Positions 23,511 to 33,136 of a stretch of DNA of 64,000 nt are shown here, piece after piece. The number at the start of each line of letters is the position of its first letter. Positions within the stretch are counted from its first letter, which is position 1. Both the position numbers and the translations under genes were made by a program. The notes below the pieces were generated by a model, which saw only the letters and a list, made by a program, of their open reading frames with translations, did not search any database and was not told the origin of the DNA. This DNA comes from Streptomyces nojiriensis. GTDB lineage: Bacteria; Actinomycetota; Actinomycetes; Streptomycetales; Streptomycetaceae. Location: positions 7,253,501 to 7,317,500 of the forward strand of contig NZ_CP071139.1 in the NCBI RefSeq assembly GCF_017639205.1. The letters are read 5' to 3'.

Positions 23511-24906
23511 CATGTGCGCAATCAACGCCGAGATCCCGGCAGGCGCCGGCGCCGTCGACACCGCGGACCCGGTGGCCACGTCGGACGTGGTGGACACGGT
23601 GGCTCTCGACGAGGCCGTCGAGTTCACCTCCGGCCTCATCAGGATCGACACCACCAACCGGGGCGGCGGCGACTGCCGCGAGCGCCCCGCCGCCGAGTAC
23701 GTCGCCGAGCGGCTCGCCGCCGCCGGCCTGGAGCCGGTCCTGCTGGAGCGCGCCCCCGGCCGCACCAACGTGGTCGCCCGGATCGAGGGCACCGACCCCT
23801 CCGCAGAGGCCCTCCTCGTCCACGGCCACCTCGACGTGGTCCCGGCCGAGGCCGCCGACTGGAGCGTGGACCCCTTCTCCGGCGAGGTGCGCGACGGCGT
23901 GGTCTGGGGGCGCGGCGCCGTCGACATGAAGAACATGGACGCGATGGTGCTGGCCGTCGTACGGGCCTGGGCGCGCGCGGGAGTGAAACCGCGCCGGGAC
24001 ATCGTGATCGCCTACACCGCCGACGAGGAGGACAGCGCGGTCGACGGCTCCGGCTTCCTCGCCGACCACCACCCGCACCTCTTCGAAGGCTGCACCGAGG
24101 GCATCGGCGAGTCCGGGGCCTTCACCGTGCACGGCAGCCCCGGCGGCCGCGCCCTCTACCCGATCGCGGCGGGGGAGCGGGGCACCGCCTGGCTGAAGCT
24201 CACCGCGCACGGCACCGCCGGTCACGGCTCCAAGCCCAACCGGGCCAACGCCGTCAGCCGGCTCGCCGCCGCCGTCGCGCGGATCGGCGCGTACGAATGG
24301 CCGGTCCGGCTCACCGACACCGTCACCGCCTGCATCACCGAACTCGCCGCCCTGCAGGGCCTGTCGGTGGACCCGCGGCGGCCGGGTCTCGACGTCGACG
24401 AGCTCCTCGACGCGCTCGGCCCGGCCGGCGTCCTGGTCCGCGCCACCGTGCGCAACAGCGCCAACCCGACCATGCTCAGCGCCGGTTACAAGCTCAACGT
24501 GATCCCCGAGCACGCCACCGGTTACGTCGACGGCCGGACCGTGCCGGGCGGCGAGGCCGAGTTCACCGCCACCCTCGACGCCCTCACCGGCCCCGACGTG
24601 CGGTGGGAGTTCCGCCACCGGGAGGTCGCCCTCCAGGCCCCCGTGGACGGCAGGACGTACGGGATCCTGCGCGAGTCGGTCGAGCGGTTCGACCCGGCCG
24701 GCCACGTGATCCCCTTCTGCATGGCGGGCGGCACCGACGCCAAGCAGTTCTCCCGCCTCGGCATCACCGGCTACGGCTTCTCCCCGCTGAAGCTGCCGCC
24801 CGGCTTCGACTACTGGGCCCTCTTCCACGGCGTGGACGAGCGGGTGCCCGTCGAAGCCCTGCACTTCGGCGTCCGCGTCCTCGACCACGCGCTGCGGACC
24901 CTGTGA
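23503..24906 (+). CDS. M20/M25/M40 family metallopeptidase
   Basis: 467 residues. Two-zinc aminoacylase/carboxypeptidase fold: LLVHGHLDVVP (metal His and Asp), GRGAVDMKNMDA (bridging Asp), YTADEEDS (catalytic Glu and metal Glu), a dimerisation/lid insert (about 190-340) and the C-terminal metal His region. Substrates are usually dipeptides or N-acyl amino acids. It overlaps the DppA-like gene by 8 bp, so both act on the same pool of short peptides. Confidence 0.88.
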   Translation: MADMCAINAEIPAGAGAVDTADPVATSDVVDTVALDEAVEFTSGLIRIDTTNRGGGDCRERPAAEYVAERLAAAGLEPVLLERAPGRTNVVARIEGTDPSAEALLVHGHLDVVPAEAADWSVDPFSGEVRDGVVWGRGAVDMKNMDAMVLAVVRAWARAGVKPRRDIVIAYTADEEDSAVDGSGFLADHHPHLFEGCTEGIGESGAFTVHGSPGGRALYPIAAGERGTAWLKLTAHGTAGHGSKPNRANAVSRLAAAVARIGAYEWPVRLTDTVTACITELAALQGLSVDPRRPGLDVDELLDALGPAGVLVRATVRNSANPTMLSAGYKLNVIPEHATGYVDGRTVPGGEAEFTATLDALTGPDVRWEFRHREVALQAPVDGRTYGILRESVERFDPAGHVIPFCMAGGTDAKQFSRLGITGYGFSPLKLPPGFDYWALFHGVDERVPVEALHFGVRVLDHALRTL

Positions 24907-24916
24907 ACGGGGCCCG

Positions 24917-26944
24917 GTGATGGCGGCGACGACCCGGCCCTACGGCAGCTGGCCCTCACCCATCGACGCGGGCCTCGCCGCCTCCTTCGACGGGCGGCCC
25001 GAGTACCTCGGCACCGTCGGCCCCGAGGTGTGGTGGACCGAACCCCGGCCCGAGGAGGCCGGCCGCCGCACCCTGGTGCGCCGCCGCCTCGCCGACGGCG
25101 CACCCGAGATCACCGAACTGCCCGCCCCGTGGAACGTGCGCAGCCGCGTCACCGAGTACGGCGGCCTGCCCTGGGCCGGCACCGAACGGCCCGCCGGCGG
25201 CCCCCTGCTGGTCTTCGTCCACTTCGCCGACCAGCGGCTGTACGCGTACGAGCCCGACGCCCCCGGCGGGCCCGAGCCGCGGCCCCTCACCCCGGTCTCC
25301 CGGACCGGCGGCGGCCTGCGCTGGGCCGACCCGGTGCTGCGCGGCGGCGAGGTGTGGTGCGTGCTGGAGGAGTTCACCGGGCCCGCGCCGACCGATGTGC
25401 GCCGGGTGCTGGCCGCCGTACCGCTGGACGGCTCGGCGGCCGAGAACCGCGGCGCGGTGCGGGAGCTGACGCACGACCGGTACCGGTTCACCACCGGGCC
25501 CCGGCTCTCCCCGGACGGGCGGCGGGCGGCCTGGCTGGTGTGGGACCACCCCCTGATGCCGTGGGACGGTACCGAGCTGAGGGTCGCCGAGGTCACCGGG
25601 GACGGGGAGCTCGCCGATGCCCGGACCGTACTCGGCGGCCCCGACGAGGCCGTGGCCCAGGTCGAGTGGACTGCGGAGGGCACCCTCCTCGCGGTCAGCG
25701 ACCGCGGCGGCTGGTGGAACCCGTACGGCGTGGACCCGCGGACCGGCTGGGCGATCAACCTCTGCCCGCGGGAGGAGGAGTTCGGCGGCCCGCTGTGGAA
25801 GCCGGGGCTGCGCTGGCTCGCACCGCTCCCCGGGGACGCCCCGCACCCGGCGGGCCCGGGGGCCGGACTCGTCGCCGTCCTGCACGGGCAGGGCTCCTCG
25901 GTGCTCGGCATCCTCGACCCGGAGAGCGGCGACCTGGTGGACGCCGCCGGGCCGTGGACCGCCTGGCAGCCCACCCTCGCCGTGCACGGCACCCGGGTCT
26001 ACGGCGTGGCCGCCAGCCCGCGCAGTGCGTACGAGGTGGTCGAGCTGGACACCGCGACCGGGCACGCCCGGGCGATCGGCGGGCAGCGCCCGGACCCGGT
26101 GGACCCGGCCTACTACCCGGAGCCGCAGAGCCGCACCTTCCTCGGCCCCGACAACCGCCAGATCCATGCGCACGTCTACCCGCCGCACCACCCGGCCGTC
26201 CGGGCCGCCGCCGACGAACTGCCCCCGTACGTGATCTGGGCGCACGGCGGACCCACCGACCACGTGCCGCCCGTACTCGACCTGCACATCGCCTACTTCA
26301 CCTCGCGCGGCATCGGCGTGGTGGAGGTGAACTACGGCGGCTCCACCGGCTACGGCCGCGCCTACCGGGAGCGGCTGCGCGAGCAGTGGGGCGTGGTGGA
26401 CGTGGAGGACTGCGCGGCGGTCGCCCGCTCGCTGGCCGCCGAGGGCACCGCCGACCCGGCCCGGCTCGCCATCCGCGGCGGCAGCGCGGGCGGCTGGACG
26501 GCGGCGGCCTCGCTGGCCGCCACCGACCTGTACGCGTGCGCGGCGATCATCTACCCGGTGCTGGACCTGGTGGGCTTCGCCGCGGAGACCCACGACCTGG
26601 AATCCCGCTACATCGACAGCCTGGCCGGGCCGCCCCAGACCCTGGCGGTACTCAACCGCGAGCGTTCCCCGGTGGCCCGGGCCGACGCGATCACGGCCCC
26701 GTTCGTCCTCCTCCAGGGACTGGAGGACCCGGTCTGCCCGCCGGCCCAGGCGGAGCGGCTGCTGGCCGCACTGCGCGGCCGCCCGGTTCCGGTGCCGCAC
26801 GCGTACGTGACCTTCGAGGGCGAGGGCCACGGCTTCCGCCGGGCGGACACCATGATCCGTGCCCTGGAGGCCGAACTGTCGCTGTACGCACAGGTCTTTG
26901 ACATCGAGCGCACCGACGTCCCCCGGCTGGAACTGGCCCCCTAG
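24917..26944 (+). CDS. S9 family prolyl-oligopeptidase-like peptidase
   Basis: 675 residues, cytoplasmic (no signal). The N-terminal half is a beta-propeller of WD/PD40-like repeats; the C-terminal alpha/beta hydrolase has the nucleophile in RGGSAGGWTA (Ser near 522), Asp in LLQGLEDPVCPP and His in FEGEGHGFRRA. The family cleaves short peptides or removes acyl-amino acids. It starts 10 bp after the M20 gene (GTG at 24917 or ATG at 24920) and ends overlapping the convergent membrane-protein gene by 4 bp. Together the three enzymes form a peptide-scavenging set. Confidence 0.9.
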   Translation: MMAATTRPYGSWPSPIDAGLAASFDGRPEYLGTVGPEVWWTEPRPEEAGRRTLVRRRLADGAPEITELPAPWNVRSRVTEYGGLPWAGTERPAGGPLLVFVHFADQRLYAYEPDAPGGPEPRPLTPVSRTGGGLRWADPVLRGGEVWCVLEEFTGPAPTDVRRVLAAVPLDGSAAENRGAVRELTHDRYRFTTGPRLSPDGRRAAWLVWDHPLMPWDGTELRVAEVTGDGELADARTVLGGPDEAVAQVEWTAEGTLLAVSDRGGWWNPYGVDPRTGWAINLCPREEEFGGPLWKPGLRWLAPLPGDAPHPAGPGAGLVAVLHGQGSSVLGILDPESGDLVDAAGPWTAWQPTLAVHGTRVYGVAASPRSAYEVVELDTATGHARAIGGQRPDPVDPAYYPEPQSRTFLGPDNRQIHAHVYPPHHPAVRAAADELPPYVIWAHGGPTDHVPPVLDLHIAYFTSRGIGVVEVNYGGSTGYGRAYRERLREQWGVVDVEDCAAVARSLAAEGTADPARLAIRGGSAGGWTAAASLAATDLYACAAIIYPVLDLVGFAAETHDLESRYIDSLAGPPQTLAVLNRERSPVARADAITAPFVLLQGLEDPVCPPAQAERLLAALRGRPVPVPHAYVTFEGEGHGFRRADTMIRALEAELSLYAQVFDIERTDVPRLELAP

Positions 26945-27480
26945 GGGGTGCGCAGGCTCCATCGGACGGAGCCGAGCAGCAGGGCGCCGGGGGCGATGCC
27001 CGCGACGGTCGCGATGACGGCGAGGGAGGCCCCGCAGGCGGCCAGGACCAGACCGGCGGCGCCGCAGGCGGCCATCGCGGCCGCCAGCAGCCGGAGCGCC
27101 GGCATGCGCCAGACGACCGCGAGACCGAAGAAGTGCAGGCCGACGACCAGGGAGATCCAGGCCACCGTGGCCTGCGGGACGTGCAGTACGAGGTTGATGA
27201 CGAGGACGCCGGCCAGCGCGGCGGCCACCTCGGCGGCCACCACGAGGACGTAGCCCCGCCCGAACATCCTCGGCGCCGTACCGGGGCGGGCGTCGCCGTC
27301 CGCGTCGCCGGCCGGGGACGTACGTGCCCGCCGCAGTGCGATGAACAGCCAGACGAACGAGGCGATCGCGAGGAGGCGCAGGGGAACGGCGGCGGCCGTG
27401 GGCAGGGCTCCGGCGTTCGCCACGACGAAGGCGAGTCCGAATATGGCGCCGATGAGTCGGCTTGTCTGATGCGATGTCAC
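26941..27480 (-). CDS. Integral membrane protein, unknown function
   Basis: 179 residues with five or six predicted transmembrane helices (about 8-28, 33-48, 75-97, 103-122, 128-146, 152-172) and a charged cytoplasmic loop near 50-70. No family motif recognised. Its stop overlaps the stop of the convergent S9 peptidase gene. Confidence 0.75.
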   Translation of the reverse strand: MTSHQTSRLIGAIFGLAFVVANAGALPTAAAVPLRLLAIASFVWLFIALRRARTSPAGDADGDARPGTAPRMFGRGYVLVVAAEVAAALAGVLVINLVLHVPQATVAWISLVVGLHFFGLAVVWRMPALRLLAAAMAACGAAGLVLAACGASLAVIATVAGIAPGALLLGSVRWSLRTP

Positions 27481-27504
27481 GGCGCCAGTCTCACTCGAAG
27501 TTGA

Positions 27505-28232
27505 TCACTGGGCAAAAAGCCGGACCCGCAGCGGACCGATGGGGGCGAAGCCGCACCGGACCGCCGCCTCCAGGTCCTCCCCGTGCTCGTAGCCGACCAC
27601 GTCCAGCTCCGGCCACCGGTCGCGGGCCGCACCGAGGACACCCGCCCAGGCGGCTCCGAACAGGTTGGACACGCCGACCACGCCCCCGCCGGTGCTCGCG
27701 ACGGCCCCGGCGGCGATCCGGCCGCCGGCGCGCCCGGCCAGGAAGACGATTCCGTCGCGGAGCAGGGCCGGCCGGAACCTCCGGTCGCCCCCGGCGCTCT
27801 CCCCGCCGTCGAAGGCGGCCTCCCAGGCCGCCAGTTCCTCGGCGTCCGCGACCTCGGACCACTCGAGCCCGGCCGCTTCCCCCTCCGCCCGGGGGAGCGG
27901 CGCCCCGGCGGGCCGATGGATCCACTGGGCCTCGAACAGCACCTCGAAGCCCGCCCGGCCAGGTCCAGGTCGGCGAAGCCGTCCTTCACCGAGCAGCCGG
28001 GGGAGGCGGTGTCGACGCCCCGGACCACGCTCCCCACCGGCACGGCCGGTGCCAGGGTCACGGCATCGGGATACATCGGCGGAGTCCGCCGCGCGCTGAA
28101 CCAGACCTGCTCGCCGTCGTAGCCGGGCGTCAGCCCGTGCGCCCGACACACCGCGTCACACCACACGGCGTTGTTCAGCGCGGCCCTGCGCAGCAGGCCC
28201 GTCCCCGTCCCGTCCATGATCATTCCGTCCAT
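27505..28232 (-). pseudogene. GNAT-like acetyltransferase gene broken by a single-base frameshift
   Basis: Coding sequence starts with MDGMIMDGTGTGLLRRAALN at 28232 and runs in one frame to about 27960 (ending ...VKDGFADLDLA). Family-like sequence then resumes in another frame (GFEVLFEAQWIHRP...) to a stop at 27505. Adding one base to the GC run at 27951-27960 would restore a single frame of about 242 residues. The C-terminal part (FLAGRAGGRIAAGAVAST; GVSNLFG; VGYEHGEDLEAAVRCGFAPI) looks like a GNAT acyltransferase. The break is in a homopolymer-like stretch, so a sequencing error is as likely as a real mutation. Confidence 0.75.
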
Positions 28233-28340
28233 GCTGCCACACCACCCCGGCCCGACGCGGAGGACCGCGGACAGCGGCGACGCGGCGGGTCCGGTGCGGC
28301 TGCGCCGGGGAAATGCCGGGCTCCGGGGGGCCGCATCGCA

Positions 28341-28346
28341 CAGGAT
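28341..28346 (+). promoter_or_regulatory. -10 box of a leaderless promoter
   Basis: CAGGAT ends 6 nt before the ATG at 28353; the intervening bases are Gs. A G-rich ribosome-binding site is possible, but the spacing fits the leaderless pattern seen elsewhere in the window. Confidence 0.45.
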
Positions 28347-28352
28347 GGGGGG

Positions 28353-29252
28353 ATGCGAACCCTCGTGCTTCTCGATGCCCCCTCCAACCTCGGGCTGCGT
28401 CCGCCCGCGCCCGGCGTCGTACCGGGTGTCTACAAGCTCGCCGGGGCCCTGCGCGAGCAAGGCCTGCTGGCCCGGCTCGGTGCCGTCGAGGGCGGGGTGG
28501 TGGTGCCGCCGCGCTACGACCGCGGCGACTGGCGGGAGGGCGACGGCGTGTTCCACGCCGAGGCCCTCGCCGCGTACACCGTCACCCTCGCCGACCGCAT
28601 CGAACGGCACCTGCGGGCGGGGGAGTTCCCCGTCGTGCTCGGCGGCGACTGCTCCATCCAGCTCGGCGCGGCCCTCGCCATGCGCCGCCTGGGGCGCTAC
28701 GGCCTCGCCGCGATCGACGGCTCCGCCGACTTCCGCCACCCCGGCAACGAGGCCGTGAACGGCCCTGTCGGCGCCGCCGGCGGCGAGGAGCTGGCCCTGT
28801 CGACCGGCCGCGGCCAGGCGGATCTCAGCGACCTGGAAGGGCGCGGCCCCTACCTGCGCGACGAGGACGTACGGCTCTTCGGGCTGCGCGACGGCGACCC
28901 GGACCTCGCCGAGCTGCACGCGGCCAGGATCTCCGTCGCCACCGTCGGGGAGATCCGCCGACGCGGCGCGGGACCGGTGGCGCGGGCGGCACTGGACGGG
29001 CTGCACCCGCCGGACACCGCCGGGTTCTGGGTGCACCTGGACGCCGACGTGCTGGACCCGGGCGTCATGCCGGCCGTGGACAGCCCCGACCCCGGCGGCC
29101 TGTTCCCCGACGAACTCGCCGAACTGCTCGCCGTCCTGGTGGGCTCGCCGCGCTGCGCCGGGCTCAACGTCACGATCTACGACCCGGACCTGGATCCGGA
29201 CGGACGTGCGGGCGCCCTCCTCGCCGACCTGGTCGCGGGCGCCTTTGCGTAA
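28353..29252 (+). CDS. Arginase/ureohydrolase-fold protein with substituted metal ligands
   Basis: 299 residues with the arginase fold. The three signature regions are present but altered: VVLGGDCS (Cys100 where classical arginases have the metal His), AAIDGSADF at 122-126 (Asp-Gly-Ser-Ala-Asp instead of Asp-Ala-His-x-Asp) and WVHLDADVLDP (Asp229, Asp231, intact). Two of the six usual manganese ligands are therefore changed, so activity may be altered, use a different metal, or be lost. Arginase-family proteins hydrolyse guanidino or formimino compounds. Downstream, 65 bp away, is the DUF5107 gene on the same strand. Confidence 0.8.
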   Translation: MRTLVLLDAPSNLGLRPPAPGVVPGVYKLAGALREQGLLARLGAVEGGVVVPPRYDRGDWREGDGVFHAEALAAYTVTLADRIERHLRAGEFPVVLGGDCSIQLGAALAMRRLGRYGLAAIDGSADFRHPGNEAVNGPVGAAGGEELALSTGRGQADLSDLEGRGPYLRDEDVRLFGLRDGDPDLAELHAARISVATVGEIRRRGAGPVARAALDGLHPPDTAGFWVHLDADVLDPGVMPAVDSPDPGGLFPDELAELLAVLVGSPRCAGLNVTIYDPDLDPDGRAGALLADLVAGAFA

Positions 29253-29317
29253 TCCTGACCGGTGGTGATCCGCGGAACCCCTGTGCACCGGCCGCCGTGG
29301 CGTGTTCCATTTCCCTC

Positions 29318-31288
29318 ATGGCCACCACCGTCCGACGCGCCGTACTGACCCTCCCCGCAGCCCCGTTGGGCTCGGACAACCCGCTGCCCGCCCTGCGCGC
29401 GCCCGACGAGGTGCACGCACTGGACGAGCGTGCCCGCGAGGGGATGCCGCGCGACATGGCACGGCAGATCGGCTACGAGCCACTGCGCTCGCTCCTGCCC
29501 GTACGGATCCGCGACGGGTACGGACGGGAGCGCGCGGAGCGGGAGTTCGAGTCGATCGTCATCGAGAACGACCACCTCCGGGTCACCGTGCTCCCCGGCC
29601 TGGGCGGGCGCGTCCACTCGCTCGTGCACCTGCCGAGCGGCCGCGAACTGCTCTACCGCAACCCGGTGTTCCAGCCCGCCAACTTCGCGCTCAACGGGGC
29701 GTGGTTCTCCGGCGGCATCGAGTGGAACACCGGTGCGACCGGGCACACCACCCTGTCCTGCGCCCCGGTGCACGCCGCGCTCGTCCCGGCCCCCGACGGG
29801 GGCGTCATGGTCCGCCTGTGGGAGTGGGAGCGCCTGCGCGACCTGCCCTTCCAGGTGGACCTGTGGCTGCCGGAGGACTCGGAGTTCCTCTACGCCGGCG
29901 TCCGCGTGCGCAATCCGCACGAGCGGCCCGCCCCCGTGTACTGGTGGTCCAACACCGCCGTCCCGGAGGACTCCGGCACCCGGGTCCTCGCCCCCGCCGA
30001 CGAGGCCTGGCACTTCGGCTACGAGCGCGCGCTGCGCCGCATCCCCGTACCGGAGTGGGAGGGCGTGGACCGCACGTACCCGCTGCGCGGCGAGTATCCG
30101 GCCGACTACTTCTACGAGGTCCAGGGCGGTGCCCGGCCCTGGATCGCCGCCCTGGACGCCGCCGGGCACGGGCTCGTACAGACCTCCACCGCGCGGCTGG
30201 GCGGGCGCAAGCTCTTCGTGTGGGGCGCGGGCGACGGCGGCCGACGCTGGCAGGAGTGGCTGACCGAGCCCGGCACCGGCGGCTACGCCGAGATCCAGGC
30301 CGGGCTCGCCCGGACCCAGCTGGAGCACGTACGGCTGGAGGGCGGGGCGGAGTTCAGCTGGCTGGAGGCGTACGGGCCGCTGTCGGCGGATCCGGCGCGG
30401 GTGCACGGCGCGGACTGGGCGGCGGCCCGCGGCGCGGCCGAGGGCGCGCTGGACGACGTACTGCCGCGGGAGCGGGTGGACGCGGCGTACGAGGCGTGGC
30501 GCGGCCACGCCGACACCGAGCCGGGGGAGCGGCTGGCGCAGGGCTCCGGCTGGGGCGCGCTGGAGCTGCTGTGCGGGCGCTTCGAGCTGCCGGGCACCCC
30601 CTTCGCGCAGGACACGCTCGGGGAGGAGCAGGAGCCGTGGCTCCAGCTCTGGCGCACGGGGGTCCTGCCGGCCCCGCGCCGGGTGGTTCCGCCGGGGCCG
30701 AGCCTGGTCGCCGCGCACTGGCGGGACATGCTGGAGACGGCCCCGGCGGATCCGCTGACGGAGTACCACCTGGGCGTGGCCCAATGGCACGCCGGGGACG
30801 TCGCCCAGGCGGTACGCAGCTGGGAGCGCGGGCTGGCGCTGGCCCCCTCGCGGTGGCCGCTGCTGCGGTGCCTGGCGGTGGCGGACGCCCTGGCGGGCGA
30901 CGCGGAGCGGGCGGCCGACGGATTCACGGCGGCCTTCGACGACCTGGCCGCGGAGAGCCGCGGCGGCGGGCCGTGGGCGGCCGCGGAGTCGGCGCTCGGG
31001 CAGGAGGCGATGGCCGCCCTCCTCGCGGCGGGCCGGCTGCCGCAGGCCCGCGCCGTCTGGGACCGGCTGCGGCCCGCCCTGCGCGAGCAGGGCCGCTTCC
31101 GGCTCCTCGCGGCCCGGCTCCTCGCGGCGGAGGGGCATGTGCGGGCGGCCCGCCGGGTCTTCGAGGACGGCTTCGAACTCCCGGACCTGAGGGAGGGCGA
31201 GGAGACCCTCGCCGAGGTCTGGTCCACCCTCACCGACTGCCCGCTGCCCGCGCGCTACGACTTCCGGATGCGGCCGGCTACTTCTTGA
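29318..31288 (+). CDS. DUF5107 domain protein with C-terminal TPR-like repeats
   Basis: 656 residues. The N-terminal two thirds (about 60-400) is a galactose-mutarotase-like beta-sandwich of the DUF5107 type (VTVLPGLGGRVHSLVHLPSG; NGAWFSGGIEWNTGATGHT; VYWWSNTAVPE). The C-terminal third has TPR-like helical repeats (YHLGVAQWHAGDVAQAVRSWERGLAL; AAESALGQEAMAALLAAGRLPQARAVWDRL). Such proteins are thought to act on carbohydrates or glycosides, but no reaction is established. It overlaps no neighbour. The longer open frame starting at 28313 is a shadow. Confidence 0.85.
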   Translation: MATTVRRAVLTLPAAPLGSDNPLPALRAPDEVHALDERAREGMPRDMARQIGYEPLRSLLPVRIRDGYGRERAEREFESIVIENDHLRVTVLPGLGGRVHSLVHLPSGRELLYRNPVFQPANFALNGAWFSGGIEWNTGATGHTTLSCAPVHAALVPAPDGGVMVRLWEWERLRDLPFQVDLWLPEDSEFLYAGVRVRNPHERPAPVYWWSNTAVPEDSGTRVLAPADEAWHFGYERALRRIPVPEWEGVDRTYPLRGEYPADYFYEVQGGARPWIAALDAAGHGLVQTSTARLGGRKLFVWGAGDGGRRWQEWLTEPGTGGYAEIQAGLARTQLEHVRLEGGAEFSWLEAYGPLSADPARVHGADWAAARGAAEGALDDVLPRERVDAAYEAWRGHADTEPGERLAQGSGWGALELLCGRFELPGTPFAQDTLGEEQEPWLQLWRTGVLPAPRRVVPPGPSLVAAHWRDMLETAPADPLTEYHLGVAQWHAGDVAQAVRSWERGLALAPSRWPLLRCLAVADALAGDAERAADGFTAAFDDLAAESRGGGPWAAAESALGQEAMAALLAAGRLPQARAVWDRLRPALREQGRFRLLAARLLAAEGHVRAARRVFEDGFELPDLREGEETLAEVWSTLTDCPLPARYDFRMRPATS

Positions 31289-31336
31289 TCTTGTCGATGC
31301 GCAGCACGAACCGCTTGCGGGCGAGGTCGCGCCGCG

Positions 31337-32173
31337 TCAGACCCGGCACAGGATCTCGGCGTTCAGGACCGAGAACCACGCGTCGGGGTCCGCGCCCCAG
31401 GTGTGCCAGGCGTCGGCGACGGCCGCCAGGCCGGCGGCCGTCGTGTGGCCGCCGCGGGTGGCTACGGCGGCGTACGCGGAGGCCTGCGTACGGTCCGCCC
31501 ACAGGGCCGACCACCAGGCGGTCTCCTCCGGGGTGGCGAAGCACCAGGCCGTCGCCGAGGAGGTCACGTCCGTGAAACCGGCCTGCCGGGCCCAGGCCCG
31601 CAGGTGGCGGCCCGCGTCCGGTTCGCCGCCGTTGGCGCGGGCCACCCGCCGGTACAGGCCCAGCCACTCGTCCAGGCCCGGCGCGGCCGGGTACCAGGTC
31701 ATCGCCGCGTAGTCGGCGTCGCGCGCGGCCACGATCCCGCCCGGCCGGCACACCCGCCGCATCTCGCGCAGCGCCTGGACCGGGTCGCCCACGTGCTGCA
31801 GCACCTGGTGGGCGTGGACCACGTCGAAGGAGTCGTCCGGGAAGTCCAGCGCGTGGACGTCCGCGGTGGCGAAGGACACGGCGTCGCCCAGGCCGCGCTC
31901 CTCGGTGAACGCGCGGGCCTGCGCCAGGACGTCCTCGGCGGCGTCGACGGCGGTGACGTGGCCGCCGGGCGCGACCAGCGCCGCCAGGTCCGCGGTGATC
32001 GTGCCCGGGCCGCAGCCGACGTCCAGCACCCGCATCCCGGGGCGCAGCTCGCCGATCAGGTACGCGGCGGAGTTCTCGGCGGTGCGCCAGCGGTGCGAGC
32101 GCAGCACCGACTCGTGGTGGCCGTGCGTGTAGACGGCGGTCTCCTTGGCGGCGGCTTCCCTGGCGGCATTCAT
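31337..32173 (-). CDS. Class I SAM-dependent methyltransferase
   Basis: 278 residues. Motif I is MRVLDVGCGPGTITADLA near residue 47; acidic motif II in VTAVDAAEDVLAQA and motif IV (VVHAHQVLQHVGDPVQALREM) follow, as in UbiE/COQ5-type small-molecule methyltransferases. Starts MNAAREAAAKETAVYTHGHH at 32173. The substrate is unknown. Transcribed divergently from the DinB-like gene; the 206 bp between them includes an AT-rich stretch (32226-32265) that probably holds both promoters. Confidence 0.88.
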   Translation of the reverse strand: MNAAREAAAKETAVYTHGHHESVLRSHRWRTAENSAAYLIGELRPGMRVLDVGCGPGTITADLAALVAPGGHVTAVDAAEDVLAQARAFTEERGLGDAVSFATADVHALDFPDDSFDVVHAHQVLQHVGDPVQALREMRRVCRPGGIVAARDADYAAMTWYPAAPGLDEWLGLYRRVARANGGEPDAGRHLRAWARQAGFTDVTSSATAWCFATPEETAWWSALWADRTQASAYAAVATRGGHTTAAGLAAVADAWHTWGADPDAWFSVLNAEILCRV

Positions 32174-32379
32174 GACCGGACCCCTCCTCGTTTCCTCTTC
32201 CTCGGCGAAGCGGTGCTCCCACCGTAGACGATCAGTTCGTCATTTGAGATCGACGTTTTGACATGTGGACAGGTGCGTTGCGTGCCAAGGGGTTCGGGTG
32301 AGGCGGTGGCAGGCCGATGCGGGTGCGAGGAGAGTGGCTGCAGGGGGACACATCCCCAGGGCGGACGGCGGTGAGGGTC

Positions 32380-32952
32380 ATGACGGACACGCTGCTCGAA
32401 CGGCACGCCGAGGCGCTGAGGCTCTTCGGTGAACGGGTGCGTGAGGTCCGCGGCGACCAGTGGGGGGAGCCGACCCCGTGCACGGAATGGAACGTGCGGG
32501 AGCTGGTCAACCACGTCACCGCGGAACAGCTCTGGATCCCGCCGCTGGTCACCGAGGGCCGGACCGTCGGGGAGCTGGAGGGGCGGTTCTCCGGCGACGT
32601 GCTGGGCGACGACCCGGTCGCGGCCTGGGACCGGGCCTCGGCCGCCGCGCACGCCGCCTTCGCGGCGTCCGGCGCGCTGGACCGGACCGTGCGCCTGTCG
32701 TACGGGCCCGCGCTCGGCTCGGCGTACTGCTCGGAGCTGACCGCCGACTGCGTCGTGCACACCTGGGACCTCGCCCGGGGCATCGGCGCCGAGGACCGGC
32801 TGCCCGACAGCCTCGTCGAGTTCTCGATCAAGGAGATCATGCCGTACGCCGACGGGCTCGCGGCCAGTGGCGCGTACGCCGAGCCGGTGGAGGTCCCGGC
32901 GGGCGCGGACGCGCAGACCAGGCTCCTGGCGATGGTGGGGCGCGAGGGCTGA
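32380..32952 (+). CDS. TIGR03086-type DinB/maleylpyruvate-isomerase-like protein
   Basis: 190 residues from the ATG at 32380. Four-helix-bundle DinB-like fold; starts with LLERHAEALRLFGERVREV and has the hallmark PCTEWNVRELVNHV (the His is a metal ligand) and a second His cluster in TADCVVHTWDLARGI. Actinobacterial members are putative mycothiol-dependent or metal-binding enzymes; the substrate is unknown. An upstream extension of the frame to 32317 is less likely because a GAGGGTC site directly precedes 32380. Confidence 0.82.
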   Translation: MTDTLLERHAEALRLFGERVREVRGDQWGEPTPCTEWNVRELVNHVTAEQLWIPPLVTEGRTVGELEGRFSGDVLGDDPVAAWDRASAAAHAAFAASGALDRTVRLSYGPALGSAYCSELTADCVVHTWDLARGIGAEDRLPDSLVEFSIKEIMPYADGLAASGAYAEPVEVPAGADAQTRLLAMVGREG

Positions 32953-33136
32953 CGCGCACGTGCTGACGCGCGAGGGGCAGGAATCCCCCATAACGGGCAT
33001 GCAGCCTTGAATAATCGTATAAAGGTCAGGTCCGGCGGGGCGCCGTGGCGCATCGCGGTGCGTCGCGCGTTCGGCGGGCGTCGCGAGCCCGGCGGCGCGG
33101 CGGGCGTGGCAGGGCGAGCGCGGAAGGCGGGAAGCG

